Source of the DNA: Candidatus Vicinibacter proximus
GTDB lineage: Bacteria; Bacteroidota; Bacteroidia; Chitinophagales; Saprospiraceae
Assembly: GCA_016713905.1 (NCBI GenBank)
Contig: JADJOE010000002.1
Span: 372,001-436,000 of the forward strand
Length of the DNA stretch: 64,000 nt
Reading direction: 5' to 3'
The translations under genes and the position numbers were made by a program. Below, one piece after another: positions 9,331-18,948 of this stretch. Below the pieces are notes generated by a model. That model saw nothing but the letters and a program-made list of their open reading frames with translations. It ran no database searches and was not told the DNA's origin. Positions within the stretch are counted from its first letter, which is position 1. The number at the start of each line of letters is the position of its first letter.

Positions 9331-10968
9331 ATGCGCATAGCACTTTCTCAACAAAATTATCACATCGGCAACTTTGATGGCAACCTGGCATTGATGACCA
9401 AAGCAGTAAACGAGGCTAAATCTCAGGGAGCCGATTTAATTTGTTTCAGCGAATTGGCAAGTTGTGGCTATCCGCCGAGAGATTTTCTGGAATTTAAGGA
9501 TTTCATCAGAAGATCGATGGCTGTTGTAAACGAATTGTGCAAAATGTCCCATGGTATTGCAATTGTGGTCGGTGCCCCAACAGTAAATCCTGAGATTGAA
9601 GGTAAAGACCTGCACAATTCTGTTTTTTTTCTGGTGGAAGGTAAAGTCAGACAAATAGCCCATAAAACGCTACTCCCGACCTATGATATTTTTGATGAAT
9701 ACCGTTATTTTGAACCAAGCCATAAATTCCAAACGGTCGAATTTAAAGGTAAAAAAATAGCCCTCACCATATGTGAAGACATTTGGAACCTAGGCAATGA
9801 AAACCCACTGTACAAAGTTTGTCCATTGGATGAAATGATGGACCAGCGACCCGATTTTATACTGAACCTATCGGCTTCCCCCTTCAGTTTTGATCATGCA
9901 AAGGACCGTCTTGAAGTCATCAGGGCCAATGTGTTGCGTTACAAAATACCCATGTTCTACACCAATTGTTACGGAGGTCAGACAGACATCCTATTCGATG
10001 GTGGGTCTGTGGTGATGTCACCGGATGGAAACTGCTTTGACGAAATGCCCTTTTTTGAAGAATGTCTTCGCATTTATAGTCTGGAAGAAGTAGTAAAAGG
10101 TGGACAAATTCAGGAACAAAAGAAAGATAAATTCGACCTGATTTATCAGGCACTTGTCCTGGGCATTCGTGATTACTTTGAAAAAATGGGATTTAAAAAA
10201 GCAATCCTTGGTCTTTCGGGTGGGATCGATTCTGCATTAACTGCTGTACTTGCTGCCGATGCGCTGGGACCTAAAAATGTTACCGGATTGCTTATGCCAT
10301 CTCATTATTCGTCCGAAGGATCTGTTGCGGATGCAAAAGACCTTGCGGATAATTTAGGAATCCACCATGAAATCATTGCCATCAAAGAAGTCTACGACCG
10401 ATATCTGGAGGTTCTGAATCCCTGGTTTAAAGATATGCCCCACAATGTGACTGAAGAAAATATTCAGGCAAGAATCAGGGGAATGTTGCTCATGGCCTTT
10501 TCCAACAAATTCAGTCATATACTTTTAAATACCACCAACAAAAGTGAAATGTCCGTGGGATATGGAACACTTTATGGGGATCTTTGCGGAGGCCTTGCGG
10601 TATTGGCAGATGTGTATAAAACGGAGGTTTACCAACTTGCCCATTTTATCAATCGAAATGGAATTCGCATTCCGTTGAATTCCATTCAAAAAGCTCCTTC
10701 CGCCGAGCTCAGACCCGGCCAAAAAGACAGCGACTCACTTCCAGAATACGCTGTACTTGATCCCATACTTTTTCAATACATAGAGCAAAGAAAAGGACCG
10801 GAAGAAATCATAGCCATGGGTTTTGACAGAGAGGTCGTATTAAAGTCTCTGAAAATGGTGAACCGTGCAGAATTCAAACGACATCAATCTGCTCCGGTCT
10901 TAAGAGTTTCCAACAAAGCTTTTGGTCATGGGAGAAGGCTGCCTATAGAGGGAAATTATTTGTGTTAG
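9331..10968 (+). CDS. nadE: Glutamine-hydrolysing NAD+ synthase
   Basis: Last step of NAD synthesis: amidates deamido-NAD using glutamine-derived ammonia and ATP. 545 aa in two domains. The N-terminal nitrilase-like glutaminase has its triad Glu41 (CFSELASCGYPPRD), Lys ~112 (HKTLLPTYDIFDEYRYFEP) and Cys ~148 (LTICEDIWN). The C-terminal synthase has the PP-loop LGLSGGIDSALTA (~293-305), NTTNKSEMSVGYGTLYGD, and the closing RVSNKAFGHGRRLPI. The ATG at 9331 was chosen because MRIALSQQNYHIGN is the standard opening; the 17 residues upstream are not conserved-looking. Divergent from dnaX. Confidence 0.96.
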   Translation: MRIALSQQNYHIGNFDGNLALMTKAVNEAKSQGADLICFSELASCGYPPRDFLEFKDFIRRSMAVVNELCKMSHGIAIVVGAPTVNPEIEGKDLHNSVFFLVEGKVRQIAHKTLLPTYDIFDEYRYFEPSHKFQTVEFKGKKIALTICEDIWNLGNENPLYKVCPLDEMMDQRPDFILNLSASPFSFDHAKDRLEVIRANVLRYKIPMFYTNCYGGQTDILFDGGSVVMSPDGNCFDEMPFFEECLRIYSLEEVVKGGQIQEQKKDKFDLIYQALVLGIRDYFEKMGFKKAILGLSGGIDSALTAVLAADALGPKNVTGLLMPSHYSSEGSVADAKDLADNLGIHHEIIAIKEVYDRYLEVLNPWFKDMPHNVTEENIQARIRGMLLMAFSNKFSHILLNTTNKSEMSVGYGTLYGDLCGGLAVLADVYKTEVYQLAHFINRNGIRIPLNSIQKAPSAELRPGQKDSDSLPEYAVLDPILFQYIEQRKGPEEIIAMGFDREVVLKSLKMVNRAEFKRHQSAPVLRVSNKAFGHGRRLPIEGNYLC

Positions 10969-11034
10969 TCGATTAAAATTCAACTCTCGAAACTAATTTA
11001 GGTTATCTTGGGGTTTAGTATCAAAACCTAAACC

Positions 11035-11979
11035 ATGGAGCCAACAACTATTATTCTATTTTCAATTTTTATACTTTTTCTGTTATTTTCCTTTGTTACC
11101 GTGAGTCAGGGGAGCATTGGTGTGGTAACCATCTTTGGAAAATACCAACGCATTATGAGTCCGGGATTGAATGTACGCATTCCATTCATCGAACAAATTC
11201 ACAAACGCATTTCCATCCAAAACCGCAGTGTGGAACTGGGATTTCAGGCCGTCACCATAGATCAGGCGAATGTAAATTTTACCGCTATGTTGTTGTATTC
11301 AGTTTTGGACCAACGGGAGGAGACCATTAAAAATGTAGCCTTCAAATTTTTTGATGAAAGAAATTTTATGCAAGCTCTGATTCGTTCTGTAGAAGGATCT
11401 GTGCGTGCATTTGTAGCCATCAAACGTCAATCCGAAGTATTGATCCTGAGACGAGAAATTGTCGAAAATGTAAAAGAACATTTGGATAAAACATTAGAAG
11501 AATGGGGATATCACCTGATTGATCTGCAAATCAACGACATCACTTTTGATGAAGAGGTGATGAGGTCTATGGCCAAAGTCGTGGCATCCAACAATCTTAA
11601 AGCTGCTGCAGAAAACGAAGGTCAGGCACTCTTAATCACCAAAACCAAGGCCGCCGAAGCGGAAGGAAATTTTATCAAAATTTCTGCAGAAGCTGAAAAA
11701 CTGGCTGCTCAACTCCGAGGACAAGGAATTGCCTCCTTCAGAGAAGAAATTGCCAAAGGGATGAGCAATGCAGCCAAACTGATGCAGGACTCTAATTTGG
11801 ATGCTTCACTGATTATGTTTTCCATGTGGACAGAAGCTGTAAAGAACTTTGCCGAACATGGGCAAGGTAATGTCATTTTCCTGGACGGAAGTCCGGAAAA
11901 CATGGAACAAACCATCAGACAGATGCTGGCAATGAGTAAAATGCAATTAAATAATTCTTCGAAAGATACTTTGGCCTAA
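11035..11979 (+). CDS. SPFH/band-7 (slipin- or stomatin-like) membrane protein
   Basis: 314 aa. One N-terminal membrane segment (about residues 6-25), then an SPFH domain with the typical GSIGVVTIFGKYQRIMSPGLN entry, and a long alanine/glutamate-rich helical region (~185-250; AAENEGQALLITKTKAAEAE) that forms the oligomeric coiled coil in this family. Band-7 proteins form ring or cage assemblies that scaffold membrane microdomains or regulate proteases; the partner here is unknown. There is no NfeD-type neighbour. It follows nadE by 66 bp on the same strand. Confidence 0.9.
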   Translation: MEPTTIILFSIFILFLLFSFVTVSQGSIGVVTIFGKYQRIMSPGLNVRIPFIEQIHKRISIQNRSVELGFQAVTIDQANVNFTAMLLYSVLDQREETIKNVAFKFFDERNFMQALIRSVEGSVRAFVAIKRQSEVLILRREIVENVKEHLDKTLEEWGYHLIDLQINDITFDEEVMRSMAKVVASNNLKAAAENEGQALLITKTKAAEAEGNFIKISAEAEKLAAQLRGQGIASFREEIAKGMSNAAKLMQDSNLDASLIMFSMWTEAVKNFAEHGQGNVIFLDGSPENMEQTIRQMLAMSKMQLNNSSKDTLA

Positions 11980-12257
11980 TAGTCGGTAGCTATAAGAATT
12001 AGGCTATTTCGGAGACGAAAACTGTCTGCCACCACAAAATTTGTTACGAAGCACATAGCTTCATTTAACCATTGAACGGCTAATTTCTTGTAGGGGATTT
12101 TAGCACTTCGACCTTGTTTTTCTGCTATGTTTTTTCGTGTCATTTTGTATCTGTCTTGGTGCAGTGGATTGTTAGCTCTTTTGAAGTTTTTTGTTTGGCT
12201 TTGGGCATTTGAAAAAACTGCAATTGTACTAAGAAATGCAGTGGGTTAAAGTTATTG
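11980..12257. other. Noncoding strip next to KilA-N pseudogene
   Basis: No ORF. Holds an imperfect set of short repeats, including a 6-bp inverted pair (ACTGCA 12217-12222, TGCAGT 12237-12242) close to the 3' end of the KilA-N pseudogene, and TTTGGCTTTGGGCATT at about 12194-12209. Its texture (CTTGTTTTTCTGCTATG and similar phrases) resembles noncoding strips that accompany accessory genes in Bacteroidota, an impression I cannot verify here. Confidence 0.3.
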
Positions 12258-13070
12258 CTATTTCAATAACTTTCGTTTGTCCACGTCTTGCAAGATGCTC
12301 ATTTGTTGAATAGCTATTTTGTTCAACTTTATTAATCGCTCTTTTTGCGGTGTTTTTTCGTTGATGAATACTGCGTTTAGGTTTTCCATATTTGAGAGGC
12401 AAATCAGTTCATTGATTGTTGCATAATCACGGATATTTCCTTTAAGGTCTGGATTTGCTTTCCGCCACTGTTTTGCCGTTATTCCAAACATAGCTACATT
12501 TAATACATCTGCTTCATTGGCATATATTATTGATGTCTGTTAAGTGGAGAGCTCTATTGGAATTAGATTATGTTTGATTGCGTCTGTATGAATATGGTAA
12601 TTGAGTTTTGCTAATTCTCGTTTAGATGTCCAACCAAGCTGTTTATATTCTTCCTCCTTTAGTCTTTGGTACTCGGTTATTAGATATAATTTGAAAGGAA
12701 CGCTAATTGCAGAGCCAAACTCAAAAGCAATGTCCTTTTGGGCATACGTTCCTCCATATTTGCCTTTTCTTACAATGATTCCAATGGCATTGGTTTTTTC
12801 TATCCATTCTGAAACACTCAGCACAAAACTCGGCTAACCTGCTTGAGTTTTAAAGTGGTCAAATTCCACCACTTTAAAATTGGGGTTGTTAATTTGCTCC
12901 CAAGTTCCTAAAAATTCAAGCGTATAACGGGTTCTTATCCAGTTTTTGATGATGTCTGCTGCACGACTTTCGCTTTCTTTGGCGTTTGCCATATCTGTTA
13001 GCGAAATATAATCCCGCTCCTCAACAGATAGAATCGTGATTTCTGTGTCCTTTACATTGATTTTTGACAT
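12258..13070 (-). pseudogene. KilA-N domain protein, interrupted by two in-frame stops
   Basis: One reading frame of 271 codons from ATG at 13070 to a stop at 12258, broken only by TAG at 12834-12836 and TAA at 12540-12542; no frameshift is needed. The N-terminal part (residues ~1-90, TEITILSVEERDYISLTDMA, FLGTWEQINNPNFKVVEFD) is a KilA-N DNA-binding domain typical of phage antirepressors and of stand-alone bacterial accessory genes. Sequence continues across each stop as expected for the family (TQAG-stop-PSFVLSVSEWIEK; IELST-stop-QTSIIYANEADVLN). TTG to TAG and AAA or CAA to TAA would each be single changes. Either a very young pseudogene or, less likely, suppressed stops. No other phage genes adjoin it. 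Confidence 0.85.
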
Positions 13071-13243
13071 ATATATTAATATTTGGATCTATTTAAATAC
13101 ATTTCAAGAAGAGGCTTGCATTTAAATCTATTTTGGTCAATAATAGAAATCTTATGACAATTTTAGGAATAACGGATAAAAAATTAAATTCCGTTTATTC
13201 GATAAAATTTAGGACCTTGTAATCGATTTCAATCAGGATGATG

Positions 13244-13263
13244 TCTGACATGTATATGTCAGA
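13244..13263. repeat. 8-bp hairpin upstream of HYR surface protein
   Basis: TCTGACAT (13244-13251), GTAT loop, ATGTCAGA (13256-13263): a perfect palindrome 54 bp before the ATG of the next gene. No U-tract follows, so it is not a standard terminator; it could be an operator or mRNA leader hairpin. Confidence 0.45.
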
Positions 13264-13316
13264 ATCGGGGTTTGGTTTTTTTAAAGCGTATTTTTTAACG
13301 AACTAAATACAAATTA

Positions 13317-16300
13317 ATGAAAAAACTACTCCCCTTGTTTTTAACGTATTTGGCATTCATTGCCAATATGATCTTGTTTGATCCGGAAATCCATGCCCAG
13401 GCTCGTTGGTGGCCAAAATTTTCCCTTTTCAAAATTCACGCCTGCACCAACCCTCCAAAAATTACCTGTCCTCCTGCTTTTGTTGCGTGCCCGGGAGCTT
13501 CTACTTTACCGAATAATACAGGTTTTGCAATTGGTGAACCCGGTGGGCCAGGATGCAATCAACCTATTGTCACCTATTCTGACATGATTGTTTCTCAAGG
13601 CCCCTGTGCCGGAGCCATCGAAATCAACAGGGTTTGGACTGCTACAGATCCTCAGGATCCATTGTTGAATTCTTCCTGCATGCAATCGATTGTTTTATCT
13701 GATTCCGTGGCACCTGCAATTATCAATTGTCCTCCGGATATTACCGTTGCAGCCCAACAAAATTGCAAAGCCAACGTGTCCTGGAATCCGCCCAGCGTAA
13801 CAGACAATTGCGGCAAGTTATTTTTAACCGTAAGCCATATTTCAGGGGATGTTTTTCCATTAGGGACTACAAAGGTTACTTATACAGCAGAAGATCTTTG
13901 TGCGAATGTTACCTATTGTTCATTCAACATCACCGTCAGTGGCAATTGTTGTAAAATAGCCCCGACTATAACTTGTCCACCTGCATTCTTAGGTTGTCCG
14001 AAGGATAGTATTTTTCCGGATCAAGCAGGTACTCCAAGGGTCACTGCCGGAAGCCCTGAATGCGCCATCCCCGTCCTTTTTTACAAAGATTCAGTTTTGT
14101 CGACAGGACCTTGTGAAGGAGCCTTAAAACTGGTACGCACCTGGACCGCGAGAGATCCTTTTGATACCTCGTTGGTGGCACACTGTAAACAAAACATTGA
14201 ACTTATTGATAAAGGTCTCCCATCACTCAACAATTGCCCGACGGATGTAACTGTCAGTCCGGGAGTTGATTGCAAGGCCATGGTCAACTGGAATCCACCG
14301 GTAGCTTCCGATCTGTGTGGTATCAAATCTTTGGTTGCCACCCATCCCCCGGGGAGCCTTTTTCCGGAGGGCAATACCAAAGTTGAATATGTAGCTACCG
14401 ATCATTGTGGAAATACTGTCAGCTGTTCATTCAGCATTACGGTGACCACCTGTTGTCAGGTTTCACCCATTATAACCTGTCCATCAGATTATAAAGCTTG
14501 TCCGGGAACTTCTACCGACCCAATGGTCAGTGGATTTGCAACCGCTACAAAAGGCCAAGCAGGCTGCGCTGATCCCATCGTGAGCTACGCTGATTCCATC
14601 AGTCCGGGGAAATGTCCCGGTACCAAAAGAATTATCCGAATTTGGACTGCCACCGATCCGAATAATGCATTGTTAAAATCCAACTGTGTGCAATTGGTTG
14701 AACTCAAGGATGACAGCCCACCTAGTTTTACCAGTTGTCCGTCCAATCTGACCGTTTATACCAATACTACCGATTGCAAAGCTACTGTCAACTGGAACTT
14801 TCCAACCGCAACTGACGATTGTGCCGGAGCAGTGACTCCTGTAGGTAGTCATACTTCAGGAAGTGTTTTCCCAATTGGTATAACCAAAGTGACTTATACT
14901 GCAACAGATGGTTGTGGAAATGCGGCCGAACATAGTTTTACCATTACTGTTCTAAGCAATTGTTGCAATAAACCACCGGTCATTAATTGCCCACCAAATT
15001 ACCTGGGATGCCCTGTGCTACAATGTGGACCTAATGTTTCCGGAGAGGCTAAAGCTAGCCCGTCTGATCCGTCCTGTGGAACACCAATCCTTAGTTATCG
15101 CGATTCTTTACTAAATATTTATTCAGCATGTCCGAATGCCAAAAAATTTATCCGAATCTGGAAAGCTACCGATCCAAATGATCCAAAACTTTTCAATGAG
15201 TGTCACCAGTTAATAGAACTAAATGACCGTACTCCACCTGTATGGAATTCATGTCCGCCCAATATAACAGTGGATGCCTGGGGAGCTTGTGAAATTACAG
15301 TCAACTGGACGCCACCAACTGCCACCGACAATTGTGGAGGTTTTGTACAGATTACTTCCAATTATGTCCCCGGTCAAAAGTTCACCGCCGGTATTCACCA
15401 CGTGGTTTACACGGCCAGGGATGCCTGTGGAAATTACGTCAATCATTCCTTTACGATCACCGTATTGGGTGCAGGATTAAAAATTACCTGCCCGGCAGAC
15501 ATCGTGGTAGATCGAATTGATCCAAATTTGCCCGGAGCGTATGTAAATTGGAACCATCCAACTGTTCAGTCCTGTGGATCCTGCAAAGACTCCCTTTCCG
15601 GTTTTATCTATATGGGTACCTATAATGGAAGCAAATACTTTTGCTCCAGAAAACCAGCAAGCTGGACGGAGGCAAAACGCATTTGTGAACTGAATGGAGG
15701 TATGTTGGCTGTGATGAACAGCCCTGCTGAAAATAACTATGTTGCCAGCAAACTCATGGGTGCAACTGCCTATATAGGCTTACACGATCGCAATGTGGAG
15801 GGCTTTTTCGAATGGGTGGACAACAGCCCGCTCAGTTTTACAAACTGGTATCCAGGTCAGCCAAATAATGCCAATGGCGATCAGGATTATGGAGAACTAC
15901 TGCCGGATGGAACCTGGAATGATCAGTATACGGACTGCCTGCGTGAGTTTATTTGTGAAGTGCCATGTTATGAAGTTAAACAAATTGCCGGACCTCCTTG
16001 TGGATCTCTTTTCCCTTGTGGTACAACTAAGGTTACCTATGTTGCGACTCAGGGTGCCTATCATGACACCTGTAGTTTTAACGTAACTGTAAAATGCAAT
16101 AACACCGGAAATTATTGCGAATCCAGAGGTCAGTGGAGCAATTACACCTGGATCCAGAAAGTCAGCCTGGGCAATCTTAACAATAACTCAGGAAATAATG
16201 GTGGTTATGCTTATTTCCCAAGTCTTTGTACTACTTATAATTGGGGAAAGACGTATAGTTTATGTCTTACGCCGGGATTCGGAGGACCAACATACCAGGT

Positions 16301-16925
16301 TTATTGGAAAGTATGGATAGATTATAATGCAGATGGCGATTTTTATGATACCGACGAACTGGTAGCTTATGGAACCGGTACAGGAGTTTTGTGTGGAAAT
16401 ATAACCATACCCGGTAATTGTAACTGTCCTACGCGCAGCACAAGAATGAGGGTTTCGATGGCGTATGGTGGTTATCCATCCAATCCATGCTGTACTTTCA
16501 GCTATGGAGAAGTGGAGGATTATTGTGTAATTATTCAACCACAAACACTGGTTGGAAATCCCACATCTAATCTCAAATCATCCACTGCTGCTGAACAACT
16601 CAAATGTGTAGAAAACTGTTTGGACGTGCTGAATGAAAGATCCATTGGTTCAGGAGCTGATCTGGGAGAGATCACTTTAGAACCCAAAAATGATTTGTTG
16701 ATTTACCCTAACCCAGCCAGGGAGGAATTACAAATTAAAACAACTGGCCATGCAAACGGGCAGATCAATGTATTTGATGCTAGAGGCAGATTGGTTTTCT
16801 CGACCGCCTGTACAGGTCAACAACAAATCATTGATGTCCGAAATTGGTCAGAAGGATACTACTTATTAAGTTTGGACCAAACAAATGGAACTAAAATGTT
16901 GCGAAAATTCGCGGTGATCAAATAA
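13317..16925 (+). CDS. Giant T9SS surface protein: four HYR double modules, C-type lectin, GEVED domain
   Basis: 1202 aa. Signal peptide 1-27 (ending IHAQA). Four tandem modules of about 169 aa start near residues 43, 212, 380 and 550; each has a Cys-rich first half (ITCPP/S, WTATDP) and a canonical HYR second half (NCPPDITV, DNCG, FPxGxTKVxYxA). A partial HYR at ~719 is interrupted by a C-type lectin-like domain (~760-883; SGFIYMGTYNGSKYFC, GQPNN, GTWND, FICE). The HYR strand resumes (CGTTKVTYVAT), then a GEVED domain (~933-1076; YSYGEVEDYC-like end) and a T9SS type A sorting tail (~1121-1202; IYPNPAREELQI). Predicted to be exported through T9SS and to act in adhesion or carbohydrate binding; ligand unknown. 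The lectin insertion inside a HYR frame is notable. Confidence 0.88.
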   Translation: MKKLLPLFLTYLAFIANMILFDPEIHAQARWWPKFSLFKIHACTNPPKITCPPAFVACPGASTLPNNTGFAIGEPGGPGCNQPIVTYSDMIVSQGPCAGAIEINRVWTATDPQDPLLNSSCMQSIVLSDSVAPAIINCPPDITVAAQQNCKANVSWNPPSVTDNCGKLFLTVSHISGDVFPLGTTKVTYTAEDLCANVTYCSFNITVSGNCCKIAPTITCPPAFLGCPKDSIFPDQAGTPRVTAGSPECAIPVLFYKDSVLSTGPCEGALKLVRTWTARDPFDTSLVAHCKQNIELIDKGLPSLNNCPTDVTVSPGVDCKAMVNWNPPVASDLCGIKSLVATHPPGSLFPEGNTKVEYVATDHCGNTVSCSFSITVTTCCQVSPIITCPSDYKACPGTSTDPMVSGFATATKGQAGCADPIVSYADSISPGKCPGTKRIIRIWTATDPNNALLKSNCVQLVELKDDSPPSFTSCPSNLTVYTNTTDCKATVNWNFPTATDDCAGAVTPVGSHTSGSVFPIGITKVTYTATDGCGNAAEHSFTITVLSNCCNKPPVINCPPNYLGCPVLQCGPNVSGEAKASPSDPSCGTPILSYRDSLLNIYSACPNAKKFIRIWKATDPNDPKLFNECHQLIELNDRTPPVWNSCPPNITVDAWGACEITVNWTPPTATDNCGGFVQITSNYVPGQKFTAGIHHVVYTARDACGNYVNHSFTITVLGAGLKITCPADIVVDRIDPNLPGAYVNWNHPTVQSCGSCKDSLSGFIYMGTYNGSKYFCSRKPASWTEAKRICELNGGMLAVMNSPAENNYVASKLMGATAYIGLHDRNVEGFFEWVDNSPLSFTNWYPGQPNNANGDQDYGELLPDGTWNDQYTDCLREFICEVPCYEVKQIAGPPCGSLFPCGTTKVTYVATQGAYHDTCSFNVTVKCNNTGNYCESRGQWSNYTWIQKVSLGNLNNNSGNNGGYAYFPSLCTTYNWGKTYSLCLTPGFGGPTYQVYWKVWIDYNADGDFYDTDELVAYGTGTGVLCGNITIPGNCNCPTRSTRMRVSMAYGGYPSNPCCTFSYGEVEDYCVIIQPQTLVGNPTSNLKSSTAAEQLKCVENCLDVLNERSIGSGADLGEITLEPKNDLLIYPNPAREELQIKTTGHANGQINVFDARGRLVFSTACTGQQQIIDVRNWSEGYYLLSLDQTNGTKMLRKFAVIK

Positions 16926-16952
16926 ACAGTATATTAACCGAAGCAATGATGA

Positions 16953-16985
16953 GCCGGACTTCCTTCAATGGAAGCCGGCTTTTTT
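16953..16985 (+). terminator. Intrinsic terminator after HYR/lectin gene
   Basis: GCCGGACTTCC (16953-16963) pairs with GGAAGCCGGC (16970-16979) with one bulged A, followed by six T. It lies 28 nt after the stop codon. The remaining gap to 17229 has a TATTTTTG -7-like box at 17175-17182 before the next gene. Confidence 0.85.
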
Positions 16986-17229
16986 ATTGCAGCAAAAGAG
17001 ATGGTAACTTTTTTGATTTCAGGTATCATAATATCTTCAATTAAACCATTCAAAATTTCTAAATTCTAATTCAGATGTTGCGCAAAGTCGGAGCCACCAT
17101 GCACTCACAATTTAGAATTGAGTTTGATTGTAAATAAATTTTACAAAAAACTATCTTGATATTTTTATTTAAGATATTTTTGTCTTAATTGTAAAATAAA
17201 AAATATTGATCGAAAAATAAATCGCATAT

Positions 17230-17772
17230 ATGAAGAAGTTAATGTACCTTTTAATGGGATTGGTTTGTATTATTTCAACCAAGGTGATTGCTCAAGAAAG
17301 TGAAAAGAAAATGAGTGATCCTATTTCGGTTTTAGCGGGGTATCATGTTGGAGTGGTACAAATTATGTTTGCTGCTAATAAGGGTAATTTTACTACGCTT
17401 GATAAATATGATTTTTACTTTATTGGATTTCCTGTAGGCATAACTTTTAATACAGCCGGTAAATTGAAATTTGATCTGGAATTTGTTCCAGTCATCAAAC
17501 CCTATTTCAATTCAGGAGTTCCCATTCAAGTGCATCTACTTTTTCACCCGGGAATTTTATATCCTTTAGGAAATGGTTGGACCTTTGGTTTCAGACTGGC
17601 ATATGAAAATTCGGTAAATCAAATTGGCTTCACTCCACTGATCAACAAAGGATTCAAAAGAAAAAACAATTCAGTCTTCTTTTTTGAATTGGTCGCACCC
17701 GCAAGGTTTGGTCCGGAGAAAAATTCAGGTTATACACAACTGGGCGGTCTTCATGTTGGTTTAGGATTTTAG
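17230..17772 (+). CDS. Small outer-membrane beta-barrel-like protein
   Basis: 180 aa; function not recognised. A signal peptide (MKKLMYLLMGLVCIISTKVIAQ) is followed by alternating hydrophobic/polar strands rich in aromatic residues and glycine, ending HVGLGF with a terminal Phe, as in outer-membrane barrels assembled by BamA. About 8 strands would fit. Probably an OmpW/OmpX-sized barrel or periplasmic beta protein. Stands alone between a terminator and the asparaginase gene. Confidence 0.6.
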   Translation: MKKLMYLLMGLVCIISTKVIAQESEKKMSDPISVLAGYHVGVVQIMFAANKGNFTTLDKYDFYFIGFPVGITFNTAGKLKFDLEFVPVIKPYFNSGVPIQVHLLFHPGILYPLGNGWTFGFRLAYENSVNQIGFTPLINKGFKRKNNSVFFFELVAPARFGPEKNSGYTQLGGLHVGLGF

Positions 17773-17986
17773 AAATAACATGCACGACTAAAGTTGGTCG
17801 GTCAACAATCAGACAATGAATTAAAACTCATTTAAATTTTAGAACACCCTTCCTGAGAATTGATATGTACAATTGGAGAAGTCAGGATTGTGATGATAAA
17901 AATTTTCAGGAGTAATCTTCATGGATTTATTCCCATTGGCTTCTTGGATTTGGATTATTTTTGCAATTGATTCAAATCTACTATCC

Positions 17987-18916
17987 ATGCTTAAACATTC
18001 CCTTGCTTTACACGGCGGAGCCGGAACCATCCTGCGATCAGATATGTCTCCGGAAAAGGAAAGTCAGTATTTAATGGCTTTGGAAGAAGCACTCGAATCC
18101 GGATTCGAAATTCTTCACAAGGGAGGCTCTGCACTGGATGCAGTAGAGAAGTCAGTCAGCATTCTTGAGGATTGTCCACTGTTTAATGCCGGTCGTGGAT
18201 CCGTTTTTACTTTTGATGGGAAGCATGAAATGGATGCTTCCATCATGGATGGTTGTAATCTCGATGGAGGTGCGGTGGCGATGCTCCGAAATGTAAAGAA
18301 TCCCATTCATCTGGCACGACTGGTCATGGATCAAAGCAGCCATGTTTTTCTTGCAGGAGAAGGTGCCGAAGAATTTGCCAAATCACATCAGGTGGAATTT
18401 CAGCCTACAGAATACTTTTACGATGAGTTTCGATATCAACAATGGTTGTCCGTAAAAGGGAGTGAAGAAATTATGCTTGACCACATTTCCGTTAAAGAGC
18501 ATAAGTTTGGTACAGTAGGGGCTGTAGCCCGTGACCGCCATGGAAATCTTGCCGCTGCAACTTCGACAGGAGGAATGACCAATAAAAAGTTTGGACGCAT
18601 TGGAGATACCCCTATGCTCGGTGCAGGCACTTATGCAGATAATTCTTCCTGTGCCATCTCTTGCACCGGATCAGGAGAATATTTTATTCGCATCAATGCA
18701 GCATTTCATGTACATGCCCTGATGAAATATCAACGCCTTAGCCTTCATGATGCTTGTGAAAAAGTTGTTCAGGATATCCTTCCTTCGATTGGTGGAGACG
18801 GTGGCCTTATAGGAGTAGACCATTCAGGTAATGTATGTCTTAGTTTCAATACGGAGGGTATGTACAGGGCGTTAAAAGATTCGGACGGAAATAAAGAAGT
18901 GCTTATTTACACTTAA
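17987..18916 (+). CDS. Isoaspartyl peptidase / L-asparaginase (Ntn hydrolase, plant type)
   Basis: 309 aa. Hydrolyses isoaspartyl dipeptides and asparagine after self-cleavage into two chains. The N-terminal LALHGGAGTI and NAGRGSVFTFDG are signature stretches of the asparaginase 2 family, and the cleavage site and nucleophile is the Thr at about 176 in KFGTVGAVARD. TSTGGMTNKKFGRIGDTP and GAGTYAD complete the active site. The ATG at 17987 was chosen; 22 upstream residues in frame are hydrophobic and could be misread as a signal peptide, but the family start fits the downstream ATG. Together with pcm it suggests active handling of isoaspartyl damage. Confidence 0.93.
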   Translation: MLKHSLALHGGAGTILRSDMSPEKESQYLMALEEALESGFEILHKGGSALDAVEKSVSILEDCPLFNAGRGSVFTFDGKHEMDASIMDGCNLDGGAVAMLRNVKNPIHLARLVMDQSSHVFLAGEGAEEFAKSHQVEFQPTEYFYDEFRYQQWLSVKGSEEIMLDHISVKEHKFGTVGAVARDRHGNLAAATSTGGMTNKKFGRIGDTPMLGAGTYADNSSCAISCTGSGEYFIRINAAFHVHALMKYQRLSLHDACEKVVQDILPSIGGDGGLIGVDHSGNVCLSFNTEGMYRALKDSDGNKEVLIYT

Positions 18917-18948
18917 TAATTCAACCAACCAAAAGTTATTTTATTTAC

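Noticed and set aside
12258..13070. Genetic-code reassignment of TAG/TAA
   Set aside because: Two different stops would have to be reassigned, while housekeeping genes in the window use TAA and TAG normally.
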